A program made the position numbers and the translations under genes. The notes under the pieces are model-generated. The model had not been told where the DNA came from and did no database searches. It saw only the letters and a list, made by a program, of their open reading frames with translations. 64,000 nt of DNA from Arabidopsis thaliana (taxonomy: Eukaryota > Streptophyta > Magnoliopsida > Brassicales > Brassicaceae): contig NC_003076.8 in assembly GCF_000001735.4 (NCBI RefSeq), positions 13,829,835 through 13,893,834 on the forward strand, given 5' to 3'. Below are positions 47,690-60,830 of the stretch, piece by piece; position 1 is the stretch's first letter; every line of letters begins with the position of its first letter.

Positions 47690-48684
47690 ATTATAGGCAG
47701 CCTCCTCCTCTTTGCCAAGTGTTGCTCTGATCTCGGCAAACTACGTCTCGCGTACACAAAACCAAAAATCGCACCAAGATAAACAACGCTTTACTCAAAA
47801 ACAGACTTAGAATGGTAAAAATCAACAAACCTATCAGCTCAAATCTGACAACTGAATGACAAAGGGCTACCAAAGAAAGTGTCAATTGTGTGGCGTGTTT
47901 GGTCACATCGCCAAACGATGTCCTCAACTTCATCAGCAACAAACCAACCCACAACAATGTCTACTCCCGTCACCTTTCTGTCTGTGGCACTCACGAGCAA
48001 ATCTCGCTGCAATATCCCCGCATCCACCAATATGTGGCTTCTAGACAATGGCGCAACACATCGCTTAAACAGTGATCTTCACAACCTAGCCTTGCATCAT
48101 CCTTACTTTGCTGATGAATCTGTTCTCATCGGAGATGGTTCGGGTATTCCAATTACGCATACTGGTCACTTTCCCTACCCTCTACTACTCGAAACCTGAC
48201 TTTAAACAATGCTTAATGTGTTCCAAATATTGCCAAAACTCTCATCTCTCATAATTTATGCACAAACCTACAACTGATCATCTTCAATCTGCCAAACGGG
48301 TTCTCTGTTACTTGGTCGGGAGTACTACTCATGGTATCTTCTTTGCAGCAAAGAATGAGCTAACTCTACATGGATTCTCGGATGTAGACTACCATTTTAT
48401 TCGAGGGCAGATTCAGAATGGAGTTTTGCGCGTTGTTCATGACAACACCAACGATCATCTTGTTGACGCATTAACTAAACCGTTACCAAGAGCAAGATTC
48501 CTTAACTTTCGAGACAATATTGGCGTTGCCCTTGCACCTCCATCTTGAGGGGGGGTGTCAAGAATATTCAAAGATCCTCCATTATGATTAGAATGTTTTA
48601 TTGATTCGATTATAGAATCCGTTGTAATTACCATTCTCTAGAATTAATATTTCTTTGTAAACACTATATATTCCTCTATACATT
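47690..48684 (+). mobile_element. Ty1/Copia fossil: gag knuckle, RNase H end and 3' LTR start
   Basis: A gag CCHC knuckle (CQLCGVFGHIAKRC), protease-region words (LDNGATHRLNSD), and after a large gap the end of RNase H (DALTKPLPRARF), a purine tract and an LTR start (TGTCAAGAATATTC, about 48557). Most of integrase and reverse transcriptase is absent. It is an old, broken copy. Confidence 0.7.
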
Positions 48685-48687
48685 TTA

Positions 48688-49623
48688 AGGGTGATTGGAT
48701 TAGACTTTTAAAACTTACGAAGTTTTTGAATGTTTTCAATGCTTTTTTCAATCAATTTATTTTGTCTTTCATATATTTTAAAGCTTTTGAAGTTTCTTTT
48801 TTATTTTTTACTCCTGTTTTCATATATTTTTATAAGTGGGGTATATGTGACCTTAGAAATAAATAAATAAAAAGCTTATACTAGTTTTCTTCTTTTCTTC
48901 TTCCCAATATTTATATAAACTCTCATAACATTCACAAATAAATTAATTTTTGAAAAATTTTAATTGATTTGTAACCGATTTTTTTTTGTTCTTTTAAGAT
49001 CCATTTTCCCATATATTTGATAGTTATTTAAAATCGTAATTTTTATAGTCACAATCTTTACCAAGAGTATAAAATTTATGCAGTTAAAGTCTTTATAGCA
49101 AAAGTTTCTACAGCGAAAGTTCTTACCGTCAAAATCTTTACAACAACAATTAACAGTCGTTATCAATCCTCCCCTCTATTGGTAATATACAATTAATTAT
49201 CATTCTCTAGAGAGAATAGCCAAAAAAAACTCAAAGATAGAAGAGAAGAGACATGATAGAACATAGAGAAAAGATGGTGGTCAAGAAGAAAAGGAAAGAA
49301 AAGAGACAAGGAGAGGAAACATCGGAGAAAACTAAGAGAAGGAAGCTCGACGATCAAAAACTTCAAAAAATAGCTAAAAAAAATAGTTAAAATTTTCTAT
49401 TTTAAAAACTCTTTGCTTTTTTCAGGTTTCTCGAAATTTGTATCTGAGAGAGTCCCTTACCTACGCTTTTGAGAGAGTCTAGTTATTTTTTTCCATTTTA
49501 AACATTTAGGTGCTATATTCTTACACCCCACATTCAAGCATTCGATTTCAAAATCCAATCTACGTTAAGTAATATTATATGTCAGTTCAAATCCATTAAA
49601 AACTCAAATCCAATAACGTCCTC
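48688..49623. mobile_element. Harbinger-like MITE, about 936 bp
   Basis: It has a TTA duplication on both sides (48685-48687 and 49624-49626) and imperfect inverted ends (AGGGTGATTGGATTAGAC against, reversed, GAGGACGTTATTGGATTTGA). There is no coding capacity. It interrupts Copia LTR-like sequence. Confidence 0.5.
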
Positions 49624-49626
49624 TTA

Positions 49627-50190
49627 GCAACATTTGTATGTGGGTTATTCACATAAAGCGTCTTTATTAACAGATAGAATATCCTTAAATATTAGTTTGA
49701 AATACTATGGATATTCTTCATGTATCTAGAAGAATCCCATAACATATTGTATCTAGAAGACTTTCAATATCTTTCACGGTATTAGAGCGCAGCTCTTTCT
49801 AAATCGCTTCTTTTCTGATTAAATCTTTTTCTTTTCTCTTTCTCGTCCTCTATTCTCTTCCTGTTTTCTCCAAATTCTTTCAATGGCCGACGCAGTCAAT
49901 CCCTCTAACAAGATCTATGGAGTCTCTAACATCAAGTCTCACATCTCTGTGATTTTTGATATTGAAAAAAAACAACTAAGATACGTGGAGAGAACTTTTT
50001 CTCACCCACTGTCTCAGCTTTGACGTTCTCGGACACATCGACGACACTCTCCTCCCAGCCGATGACAATGATCTCGTGTGGCAGAAACGTGATGGGATTG
50101 TAAAGCTTTGGCTTCATGGTACCCTCACCCCAAAGCAGTTTCAAGGCTCATTCATTTCCGGATCGACGTCACGTGATATCTGGTTATAGA
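49627..50190 (+). mobile_element. Ty1/Copia fossil: LTR end, primer site and gag start
   Basis: LTR-like sequence is followed by a primer-binding site (GGTATTAGAGC, initiator Met-tRNA type) and a gag N-terminal region (MADAVNPSNKIYGVSNIKSH, then FDVLGHIDDTLLPADDND). It is broken, with no pol present. Confidence 0.65.
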
Positions 50191-50470
50191 TTTTTGTTAA
50201 ATAAGCCAAATTATTCAGACTGTTAAATGGTTTGATTAAACCGATAATTTTTCCGTTAGATAACTTAACAATTCAGCGATGTAACTTATTTAGTAAAATC
50301 AACAAAAAAAATTAGGTTGAATTACATTGATTTTGTTTCTTTTATTTAAGAAGGAGTGAACCCAAGAATTGTTCTTTTAATATATTATTAGTAATTGAAC
50401 TGAAAATGTTGAATTTCTAAACAATAATAAGAAGGAGATAATATACAATAAAATTAGAAATTTAATTCAA

Positions 50471-51248
50471 TTGAGATCAAAAAGTTCGTTTACATCTGAG
50501 TTTCCTGCTTTTTGATGGATATTTTTTCTTATGGTTTTGATCCGATCAAAAACCTTATTATATTTCATATGAATTTGTAAGTTCATTCGGACCATCAATC
50601 CTGTTCACGAACAAATCAAGTTTGACCATCGATGACGACTTTCATTCCGGCATTAGTCCATGGAATTGTTTTCTTTTCTTTTTAACAAAATCAGTAATTA
50701 TATTAGTTATTATTTTAAAAATTTAGCACATTATATTGAGATATCGAAACGCTATAAATCTTTTTTGGTCAACATTTGGACCACAACTGGCCGACCCATT
50801 AGCCAATTCACTACAAATTGTAGGGAGCGGGACTTGATCTCTAGTGTGATGGTGCCTGTCTTCAGTGGACTTATCTCTATTAATCCCGAAATAAATAAAC
50901 CTCATAATAAATTTTTTTATGAAAGCCTACCATAGTTAATTTATGGCACTCTACGCGTGCTTGATTATTTTTTGTTTTCTTTAGGATATTTCATATTTCC
51001 CATATAATATAAAAATATTAAAAAAATCATCAAACTAAATTAGTTATGGTTTTTTTAACTAATTACCAAATTAGTTATGGCTACACGAATGAGTTCCACA
51101 AAAAATGTTTGGATTTGTAGCTTACCAGATTATGTTGTCGGTTTGGTTAGAGATAGAGCATTGCATCTAACCTGTGTTTTTTTTGTGGCTTTTCCCATTA
51201 AAAAGAAAACGATATGTCTCGAGAGAGTTGCCTTTAATTAATTCAATT
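50471..51248 (+). repeat. CYP71B8 promoter, present twice in the window
   Basis: It is homologous in order to 61307-62090. Shared words include TTTGATCC(G/A)(G/A)TCAAAAA, TTTCATAT, ATATAATATAAAAA and ATATGTCTCGAGAGAGTT. A non-homologous stretch at about 50755-50940 lies only in this copy. Confidence 0.8.
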
Positions 51249-51293
51249 CCTCTGCTTTCATATACAGTACTACAAAAGCCTAACCACATGCAT

Positions 51294-51304
51294 TTCCTAT
51301 ATAT
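51294..51304 (+). promoter_or_regulatory. CYP71B8: TATA box of CYP71B8
   Basis: CCTATATATTG, about 85-95 bases before the ATG at 51388. Confidence 0.55.
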
Positions 51305-51387
51305 TGCCTCTTCGAGAACAAAATGTTATTCACTCCAAATACAAAGGAAAACAGAAACGTAGCCAAAAAAAAAAAAAAAAGAAGACA

Positions 51388-53103
51388 ATGATAAAGTCTA
51401 TCTTACTATGTTTCTTCTTCCTTTTCCCTCTCCTTTTAACCCTCTTTAAGAAGCTTTTACCTTCGAAATGGAAGCTTCCTCCCGGACCTACAGGTCTTCC
51501 GATCATCGGAAACTTGCACCAAGCTTGGAAGATTGCTTCATAGTTCTTTTCACAAGCTCTCTTTAGAACATGGACCAGTGATGCTTCTCCGTTTCGGGGT
51601 CGTCCCGATGGTTGTTATCTCTTCCAAGGAAGCAGCTAAACAAGTTCTAAAGTCTCGCGATCTAGAGACATGCTCCCGACCTAAGCTGGTTGCGAACGGG
51701 TTGTTTACTCGCAACTTCAAAGACATTGCTTTCGCTCAGTATGGTGAGGACTGGCGAGAGATGAAAAAGCTCGTGGGGCTTGAGCTCTTCAATCCAAAGA
51801 AGCACAAATTTTTCAGGTATATCAGAGAGGAAGAGGGTGACTTGCTGGTCAAGAAACTATCCAAATCTTCTCAAACACAAACTTTAGTGGATTTGAGAAA
51901 AGCCTTTTTCTCCTTCACCGCGGGTATCATATTTAGAGTCTCCTTTGGACAGAACTTCCGCGAGTGCGATTTCATCGATATGGACAGACTTGAAGAGTTG
52001 GTGCAAGAGTCAGAGACCAACGTATTCAGCTTCGCATTCACTGACTTCTTCCCAACGGGTCTCGGTTGGCTTGTAGACCGGATCTCCGGTCAACATTCGA
52101 GGATCGAGAAAGCCTTTTCAAAACTCACCAAGTTCTTTCAACATGTAATCGATGAGGAGTTGAAGATTGGACAATCCCAAGATCACTCAAACCTCGTCAG
52201 TTCCATGTTGGATATGATCAATAGATCCACTGAATACGGTTCTTTCAAGATCACTTCTGATCATCTCATAGCAATGATGACGGTGAGTGCGAATAATCTC
52301 TTAGTTAGTACCATTCTTTTAGGTTCTGTAACTTAAGCAGAGAAGTTATAGCTTGGTTAGAAAGTTAACTCGCAATATAGACATAATTAATTGTCTTGTA
52401 CTTCTACATCTATTTTCTAATTTATTTTTGTTTTCTCTTAAATTTAGAACCTAAACTACGTATGTCATTTAATCAGGACATAGTTTTGGGGGGAGTGAAC
52501 GCAGGAACAATCACAATGATATGGACGATGACAGAGCTAACCAGACATCCAAGAGTGATGAAGAAACTCCGAGAAGAGATTCGAGCAACACTTGGACCCA
52601 ACAAAGAGAGAATCACAGAAGAAGATCTAGAGAAAGTTGAGTACTTGAAGTTGGTGATCAAAGAAACTTTCAGATTACATCCACCAGGTCCTTTCTTGCT
52701 CCCAAGACAAGTAATGTCCGACATAGAGATTCAAGGCTACCACATTCCCAAGAACGCACATATCAAGATCAGCACTTACGCCATAGGACGTGATCCCAAA
52801 TGTTGGACTAATCCTGAAGAATTCAATCCTGAGAGGTTTGCAAATACCTCAATCAACTACAAAGGTCAGCATTACGAGCTTTTACCCTTTGGAGCCGGTC
52901 GTAGGAGCTGTCCTGGTATGACTTTGGGAATCACCATTCTTGAGCTAGGCCTTCTTAACATTCTTTACTACTTCGATTGGAGTTTACCCAATGGAATGAC
53001 CATTAAAGACATTGACATGGAAGAAGATGGAGCTTTGACCATCGCCAAGAAAGTCCCTCTTGAGCTCATACCTACGCTCCCAGCATCACTATGCATTAAA
53101 TAA
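51388..53103 (+). CDS. CYP71B8: Cytochrome P450 of the CYP71B subfamily, one frameshift near the N-terminus
   Basis: Exons are 51388-52282 and 52477-53103. The first codons give an ER anchor ([20 protein letters not shown]) and the Pro-rich hinge [16 protein letters not shown]. Right after this one extra base (around 51525) breaks the frame, with a stop at TCA TAG. The rest is open: [21 protein letters not shown]-helix [10 protein letters not shown], ExxR in [15 protein letters not shown], and the haem site [11 protein letters not shown]. Without the extra base the two exons would encode 506 residues, the normal family size. A shorter product from ATG 51533 would lack the anchor. Its substrate is unknown; CYP71B members oxidise small specialised metabolites at the ER. 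It is either a pseudogene or an N-truncated gene in this accession. Confidence 0.85.
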
Positions 53104-53299
53104 GATGACTTTCTCAATCACCTACTTTTGATGGGTTGTTTTGATAATATTTATCTATAATAAAAATAAATGAAGATTTGTATTTTTTTTTTTTTTTTTT
53201 ACAAAAATGAAGATTTGTATGTTTGCCTATACCGTAGTATATTTGTTTTTTTTTTTATTTTTATTTTTCTTACATTTATCCTGGTTTGTTTGTATATTA

Positions 53300-53486
53300 T
53301 ACAGTAAAACTTCTATATGTTACTAATGTTGGGACCATAAAACTTTATTATATTTTATTAATTTATTAAAATTATTAATTTATTAATATACGAATTGAAC
53401 CAAAAATTAATTTGGGACTAAAAATCTATTAATTTAGCAATTTATTAATTCATCTAGTATTAATTTACAGAGGTTATACGGTACTT
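53300..53486. mobile_element. Small MITE with imperfect inverted ends
   Basis: It begins CAGTAAAACTTCTATATGTT and ends, reversed, TACCGTATAACCTCTGTAAA. The inside is very AT-rich. It has the look of a common plant hAT-type MITE. No clear target duplication. Confidence 0.45.
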
Positions 53487-53584
53487 AGGGATATTTGGTT
53501 CTAATTTTTTTTCATAAACCGTATTAAACCGAAATTTAAGTTGTTTACTTAAAAGGTTAAATACTAAACAAATAGAAATATTAA

Positions 53585-53690
53585 CACCAATTGTTGCCTG
53601 GCTAAGTGGTAATGACTCGGTGTCTTATCAGGGTTTGATATTGGTACCATATGCCTATACCACATGGTGAGGTAATCTAAATTACCTTTT
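53585..53690 (+). mobile_element. SINE-like, tRNA-related fragment
   Basis: TGGCTAAGTGG fits the tRNA A box, and GGTTTGATATT some 35 bases later resembles the B box (GGTTCGANNCC). The rest does not fold as a whole tRNA, so a SINE head is the better reading. Confidence 0.5.
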
Positions 53691-54032
53691 TCTAATTTTG
53701 ATTTTTAATTTACTTTTCAAATTTATAAAAACATAAATTTTATTCGATATACATTTTAGTTTTAATATATATTGCAATATTTTATTCAATTCAATGTTAC
53801 TTTGATTATAATTTGTTCAATTAAGTAAATATTTTTATTTTTATTCGATTTTTTTTTTAGGTTTTAATTTTATTTTTTAATTTACTTTTGAAATCTATAA
53901 AAACGTAAATGTTATTTGATATACATTTTAGTTTTTAATAAATATTACTATTTTTTTATTCAATTCAATGTTACTTTGGTTATAATTTGTTATAAATTAA
54001 GTAAATATTTTTATTTTGATTAGATTTAATTT
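53690..54032 (+). repeat. Tandem duplication of about 172 bp
   Basis: Two copies start near 53690 and 53864, sharing TTTTTAATTTACTTTT, GATATACATTTTAGTTTT and TTATTCAATTCAATGTTACT. They are AT-rich and non-coding. Confidence 0.8.
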
Positions 54033-54035
54033 TGC

Positions 54036-55461
54036 TTAGGCTGATGAGCATAGCACACATAAAAGAGAGACGGAAAGTCCCCAACTCAATAGTCTATCCC
54101 TCGTAGGCAGTCTTTCTTTCATAGCTACCCATGTAATGAAAGAGAATTTTGGTATTGCTTCCTTAAACCAAATAACTTTGTTCCATGGTAAAAGAGGAGA
54201 GTGATTTCGCAATTGCTCCCAAGTTTCCTTAGACACGGCGCCAAAGGTATATGTCATACCCTTTCGAGCTGTCCGGTGGAGGGATTGTCGTAAGAGTTAT
54301 CATAAGTTGTTGTTGTGCCTCAGATCTTGCTCTCGGCATCCACCATTGCCCATTTCTAACTGCAGCAGAAACTTTAGCTTCCTTAGCTACCCGTAACTGA
54401 GCTGGTCCATTTTCTCCAATGAAACTTATTAACGGTCCACGAACATTCCAATGATCAAACCAAAAAGAAGCTGTTTGTCCATCATTCAACTCACATCGCA
54501 TAAAATCAACAATGTAAGGTCTTAGACGAATCAGATTCCTTATTGTCCCTGATAATCTCGGTGATTTGTCAAGAGTCCAATAACATCTTCTTGATAGGAT
54601 GTTTCCTTTAATCCATGCAACCCATAGAGAACCTACATTAGTGAGTAGATCCCAAATCTGTTTGAGCTGAAAAACAATGGCAAAGTCCTCTAGGAGACGT
54701 ATGCCTAGTCCATCTTCTTCCTTTGGCTTGCAAACATCCTGCCAAGCTATTATTGCTCCAACTGCATTGGTAATCTTGTTCTTCCAAAGAAAAGTTGCAC
54801 ATAAGGAATCAACTTTCGCATAAAGTCTCTTTGAGAGATTAAAAACTGCCCTCCAAAAGTTTACCATGCCATATATCACTGAAGAGATAAGCTTAATGTT
54901 CCCAGCAAATGATAGAAACCCCACTGTCCATGCATGTAGCTTGTTGGTTATCTTCTCAATAAAAGGCTGAAGGGTTGTATAGCATATTCTGGCCTGGTTT
55001 AAAGGCAGCCCCAGATACCGAGTAGGAAATATTCCAAGCTTTGTCCCTTGCAAATCACTTAGAACAACAACTTGAATGTCTGAATAACTACCAAAGAAGA
55101 GTTCTAACTTTGCTTGATTTACATCCAACCCACTTAGTTCTTTGAAGTGTTTCATGACTTCACTTATACTAGTCAGAGAGTGCTTTGCTTCATCGGAGAA
55201 AATCAGCAGAGCATCAGCAAATAGCAAATGAGTTAGTCTTGGTGAGTCACAAAGTGGGTGCAATCTGAACTTTCCTTCATATGTAGCTTGGCTGAGGAGA
55301 TTGGAGAGCACTTTCATGACTATAATGAAGAGATATGGAGAAATTGGGTCACCTTGACGTAGTCCCTTTTGCCCTGGGAAGAAACCAGCTAGTTCTCCAT
55401 TTACAGAGATGGAAAACCTTGGAGAAGTAATACATTCCTTAATCCTTGGAGAAGTAATACA
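54036..55461 (-). mobile_element. LINE (older copy), second half of reverse transcriptase and zf-RVT
   Basis: From the high end: IKECITSPRFSISVNGELAG, KGLRQGDPISPYLFIIVMKV, then FADALLIFSDE (changed from the FADD motif), YLGLPLNQARI, the thumb-like KLHAWTVGFLSFAGNIKLIS, and the zf-RVT part (HSPLLPWNKVIWFKEAIPKF) with a frame change near 54240. The first half of the reverse transcriptase lies at 60830-61070, beyond the younger LINE. A 22-bp duplication containing CCTTGGAGAAGTAATAC lies at the break. Confidence 0.85.
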
Positions 55462-58400
55462 GAGGCGACTAGGGTTTTTTGCTTTCTCATCACGCATGAT
55501 ACCGTCAGCGGCTTCTCTGAGCCAGCCTGGAGGTTCGCCAGTGGCCGTAACAGGGGTTTCTTCTCCCCATGTGGTTGTTACAATTCCAGAAGTCGGTTAG
55601 AAAGAGGTAATGGAGAGGAGATCTCAGTTTTTGGTTCGGGATCGAATGTAGGGTTAGGGGGAACCTTTTCAAAACTCAATCAGGCAGCATCGTCATCTCA
55701 CGGGAAAGGGAATCAGAACGGGAAATCCTCTTGGGTCAATGTGGCAAAAAAGCATATCTTCACTCAACAAAAGTTTGTGGTATCGGAGGTTAATGGTAAG
55801 GAGAGAGTAGTAGTACCAAAGGATGTGTTTGTAGGGGCAAAACTATTGTGGGAAGATTTCTTGATAGGAAAGTTCATAAACACCAAGGCTCCACATGTGG
55901 GGAAAATTCATATGATAGTGAATAAGATTTGGAGGTTGGGAGATCGGTCTTCCCTTATCGATGTATTTGAAGTTAATGAAACCACAGTGAAGTTTCATAT
56001 AAGAAACGAGGGTATGAGGCAGCGAATCTTGAATAGAGGATTGTGGAACATTACGGATATCCCTATGATAGTCTCAAAGTGGACTCCATTTACAGAGGAA
56101 GCTCACCCGGCAATGAAATCAATACCATTATGGGTCACTCTCACAAATGTTCCAACAATGATGTTTACGGACAAGGGCTTGGAGTTTCTAGCAAGTGTAG
56201 ATGGTAAACCGATCCGTCTTCATCCTAGAACAGATGCATGCGTCAGTTTTGATGAGGCTCAGATTTTAGTAGAGGATGATTTAACAAAGGAACTACCAAA
56301 GGAATGTGCCTTCACCAGAGAAGAGAAAGGAGAGCTTGACTCGGTTAATCAGTACTCTTATCCTTGGTTACCACCAAGGTGTAGTTGCTGTTAAAAATGG
56401 GGTCATCTACGTGCAACATGTCTCTCCCCGAAGAACAAGTCCACTTAAGATATCTCACCTCCAGCTATGTCCCAAGTTGATGGCGAAGCGATAATGCGGG
56501 ACCATTCCTCTGCCATACAAAGTGTTTCAGAGCAGCTTGGTTTTGCACCTGCAGAAAGAGACCTGCAATTTAAAGAAATTGAGCTAGGGGCCACAAGAAG
56601 TGGTGGTGCCCAAGGAAAAGAGGAGGGGACCAACAATAAGGACGATGAGGGTTGGATTATACCTGCAAATACAGGCCGCAGTCCGGGGAAACAAGCAGAA
56701 GGACTTAAGTTTGGTGAGGTATCCATCCTATCTAACTCTTTCTCTACTTTGGGAGAAGAGAAAGTTTTGGGAGAAGAAAAGGAATCAAAGGAAGTAGTTA
56801 ATGGAGATTTAGAGCCTGTTATGACAGAGATAGACACGGGAAAGGAGTTCCCAAAGGAGGCTGAAGATAAGGAGACTAGACCACGAGGAAGTAAAGAAAT
56901 TCTTATGCGATCATCTTTACCTCGTGCATCAAAATCTGCTCATAAAGTGATTTCTACTAACTCTTCAATTTTCACAAGGGATATCCCTAAGGATCAGACC
57001 AAGAAACCCCCTCTTAAACGTTGTTAATGTCGGGGTTCTCATGGAATGTTAGAGGTTTAAATAAGACATCAAAGCATGCTGTAATCAAAAAGTGGGTGGA
57101 GGAAACTCAATTTCAGTTTGGTTGTTTGTTAGAGACAAGGGTTAAGGAGAAGAAAGCAGAAAGTTTGAGGAGTAAACCTTTTAAGAATTAGTCGGTTATA
57201 ACAAATTACGAGCATAATCCAAGAGGCCGCATATGGGTCATGTGGCGTAGCAGTACAAGACTAAGCCCCTTCTATAAGAATGCTCAGTTGATTACCTGCT
57301 CAGTTAAACTCGAAAACCATCAAGATGAAATCTTTTGCTCTTTTGTTTATGCGTTGAACAGTGCCGAAGAACGTAAGATACTGTGGCAGGAATTGAAAGA
57401 TCACTCTGATTCACCAATTATTCGGAAACGTCCTTGGTTAATATTGGGAGATTTCAACGAAACTTTGGATTTAGAAGAACACTCTCAGGCGGTTTTTCAC
57501 CCTGTAGTTACTGCAGGTATGAAAGATTTTCAGCAGATTGTGAATTACTGCTCTATAACGGATATGTCTTCTCAGGGTCCTCTTTTTACATGGTGTAATA
57601 AGCGAGAAAACGATCTCATAATGAAAAAACTGGATCGGGTGTTGATAAATGATGTTTGGCTGCAAACATTCCCACAATCTTACGTTATTTTTTAGGCTGG
57701 AGGGTGCTCAGATCACTTATGAGGAAGAATTAACCTTAGTAGAGAAGAAGGCAGTCATAAAAATAGATGAAAACCTTTCAAATTTGTTAATGTTATTGCA
57801 GAAATGGAGGAGTTCAAGCCTGTGGTAGATGACTACTGGAAGGATACAGAGCCATTATTCCTATCTACGTCTACGCTTTTCCATTTTACAAAGAAGTTAA
57901 AGGATCTTAAACCTAAGATAAAGTTGTAGGCAAAAGATAGAATGGGTAACCTGGTGAAGAAATCCAAAGAAGCTTTTGAGATATTGTGCAAGACACAAGA
58001 GGAGAACTTATCAAACCCATCACTGCATTCTATGGAAGCAGAGAATGAGGCTTATACCCGTTGGGATTTTGTGGCAGGCCTGGAAGAGAAATACTTAAAG
58101 CAAAAATCGAAGCAACATTGGATGCAAGTGGGAGATAAGAACAACAAAACTTTTCATCGGGCTGTGGTGGCTAGAGAGTCAACGAATCAGATCAAGGAAA
58201 TCCATTGTGTAGATGGTAGTGTTGCAAAAGGAGATAAGATAAAAGTGGAAGCTGAGAGATTCTTTTGAGAATTTCTGCAGCTTATCCCAGATGATTATAC
58301 AGGTGTCGAAGTCAGTGAGCTTCAAAACCTGCTGCCTTTCGTTGTTCTGATACCTATCAAAAGCTGCTTACACGTGAGGTGTTAGCGGAGGAGGTGCAGA

Positions 58401-60830
58401 GGGTTCTGTTTTCTATGCCAAAGGACAAATCTCCAGGTCCCGACGGTTATACCACTGAGTTTTATAAGGCAGCATGGGCTACCATAGGTCATGAATTCAC
58501 TTTGGCAGTCCAATCTTTTTTTGTGAAAGGTTTCCTCCCTAAAGGAATAAACTCAACTATTTTAGCTCTAATTCCGAAGAAGCTGAGAGCCAAGGAAATG
58601 AAGGATTATAGACCTATCTCTTGCTGTAATGTTATCTACAAGGTAATTTCCAAGATCATTGCTAATAGATTGAAAGTGCTACTGCCAATATTTGTTGCGG
58701 GAAATCAGTCGGTATTTGTAAAAGACAGATTACTCATTGAGAATCTATTACTTGCTACAGAATTAGTCAAGGACTATCATAAAGATTCAGTCTCTACTTG
58801 CTGCGCTATTAAAATTGATATCTCTAAAGCGTTTGACTCGGTTCAATGGTCTTTTCTGATTAATGTCCTAACAACTATGAAATTTCCAGCGGTTTTTACT
58901 CATTGGATAAAACTGTGTATTATTACGGCCTCGTTCTCAGTTCAAGTAAACGGTGATCTCGCTGGTTATTTCCAAAGTGCAAGGGGTTTGCGTCAGGGTT
59001 GCTCTTTATCTCCATATCTGTTTGTAATATGTATGGATGTCCTCTCCAAGATGTTGGATAAGGCTGCTGGTGCTCATAAATTTGGTTTCCATCCCAAATG
59101 TAAACGTCTAGGCCTAACACATCTCAGTTTTGCTGACGATTTGATGGTTCTTTCTGATGGTAAGGTTCGTTCCATAGAGGGAATAGTGGAGATTTTCTAT
59201 GAGTTTTATAAGCATTCTGGCTTAAAAATTAGTATGGAGAAGTCGACTTTGTATATGGCTGGAGCGTCACCAATAGTAAGAGCTGAGATTGCAGATAAAT
59301 TTCTTTTTGAGGTTGGTCAATTACCCGTCAGATACTTAGGCTTACCTTTGGTTACTAAGAGACTCTCGGCTGGGGACTATGCTCCGCTTCTCGAGCAGAT
59401 AAGAAAACGCATTGCATCATGGACGTCACGCTACCTCTCTTATGCGGGTAGGCTCAACTTGATAAACTCTATTCTCTGCATTATTTGCAATTTCTGGTTA
59501 GCTGCTTTCCGATTACCCCGACAATGTATCCGGGAGATTGATAAGACTTGTTCAGCTTATCTTTGGTCGAGTCCTGAACTGAATTCAAAGAAGGCAAAAC
59601 TTTCTTTGGATAAGGTGTGTAAGCCAAAAACAGAGGGGGGGTTTAGGCTTGCAAAACTTGAAAGAGGCAAACGACGTTAGTTGCTTAAAGTTGGTCTGGA
59701 GAATCATTTCAAATAGTAACTCCTTATGGGTTAAATGGATTTCCACATAGCTAATTCGGAGGAAGCTTTTTTGGACAATGAAACAGAGCACAAATGCAGG
59801 CTCTTGGATTTGGAGAAAAAATCTAAAGTACAGAGACAAGGCTCAAACGTTTAGTAAAATGGAGGTGGGGAATGGACGCTTAATTTCTTTTTGGTTTGAT
59901 GACTGGTCAGCTCTTGGCAGATTAATGGATGTTGCAGGTGAGAGGGGTGTTATTGATATGGGAATTAGTAAAGAGGCAACGTTGGCAGAGGCTTGGACTG
60001 GAAGACAACCAAGAAGACATCGTCTAGATCACCTAAATGAAATCGAAAAGGAGATGTTAATCTCTCTGCAGAACAGAACGGACGTTGATGATATAGCTAA
60101 GTGGAAAGGTAAAAATGATGCGTACACAACTTCTTTCTCTACCAAACATACATGGAACCATATCAGAGCTCTCTCTCCCATAGTTCCATGGCTTAGAGGG
60201 GTATGGTTCAATCACGCTACTCCTAAGTACTCGTTTTGTACTTGGCTTGCGGTTCATGATAGGCTTTCAACAGGGGAACGCATGGTTAAATGGAATAGAG
60301 GAGCGTCGAGGGTTTGTGTCTTCTGCACGAACACTATGGAAACTAGGGATCATTTGTTCTTCTCCTGTACTTATGTTTCGATAATTTGGGTTGAGGTAGC
60401 TAAGAAGTTATGGCGTTCCAGATTCACTACGGTATGGCCACAGATTTTGGCTTATATCTCTGATAACTCGCTGAACCAAGTCGATGGTTTTTTAATCAGA
60501 TATGTCTTCCAAGCTACAATCTACGCAGTTTGGAGAGAGAGATATGGGCGTCGCCATGGGGAATCTCCAACTACCCAATCTCAGTTGATATAACTGTGTG
60601 ATGAATCCGGTCACCATCATTAATCGTACCGGTGATCGATGCTACGACAAGGGCATGCAAGACTGGCTCAAAACCAGAAACTGACCACTTCAAACCATCT
60701 CTAAGAACATCTAATTCTCATTTTTTTTTTCCTCAGCTTTCTTCTTCGATAAATGTCGCACAAGTTGTACAAACGTTATTTTATCTTTTTTGAATATTAT
60801 TTAATATTATTTTTTTTTTAAAAAGGAGGA
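55462..60830 (+). mobile_element. LINE (younger copy), nearly full length
   Basis: ORF1 (from about 55741) has the DUF4283 gag-like domain (MIVNKIWRLGDRSSLIDVFE, SIPLWVTLTNVPTMMFTDKG) and a CCHC knuckle interrupted by a stop (CSCC*KWGHLRATC), with an acidic tail to 57027. ORF2 starts near 57027 (MSGFSWNVRGLNKTSKHAVI) with the APE-type endonuclease (WLILGDFNETLDLEEHSQAV). The reverse transcriptase follows, 58379-59680 (DKSPGPDGYTTEFYKAAW, KIDISKAFDSVQW, SFADDLMVLSDG). The zf-RVT region is 59778-60593 (TPKYSFCTWLAVHDRLSTGE). It ends in A/T-rich runs near 60830. ORF2 has several stops and frame changes (for example a TAG at 57189 and breaks near 57695 and 58268). It is a Ta11/ATLINE1-type element, dead but fairly well preserved. 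Confidence 0.88.

Noticed and set aside
50660-50935. Gene upstream of CYP71B8
   Set aside because: Part lies in duplicated promoter sequence and part in an unshared insertion; no recognisable domain.
53585-53690. Functional tRNA gene
   Set aside because: Only A-box- and B-box-like words are present; no full cloverleaf can be drawn by eye.
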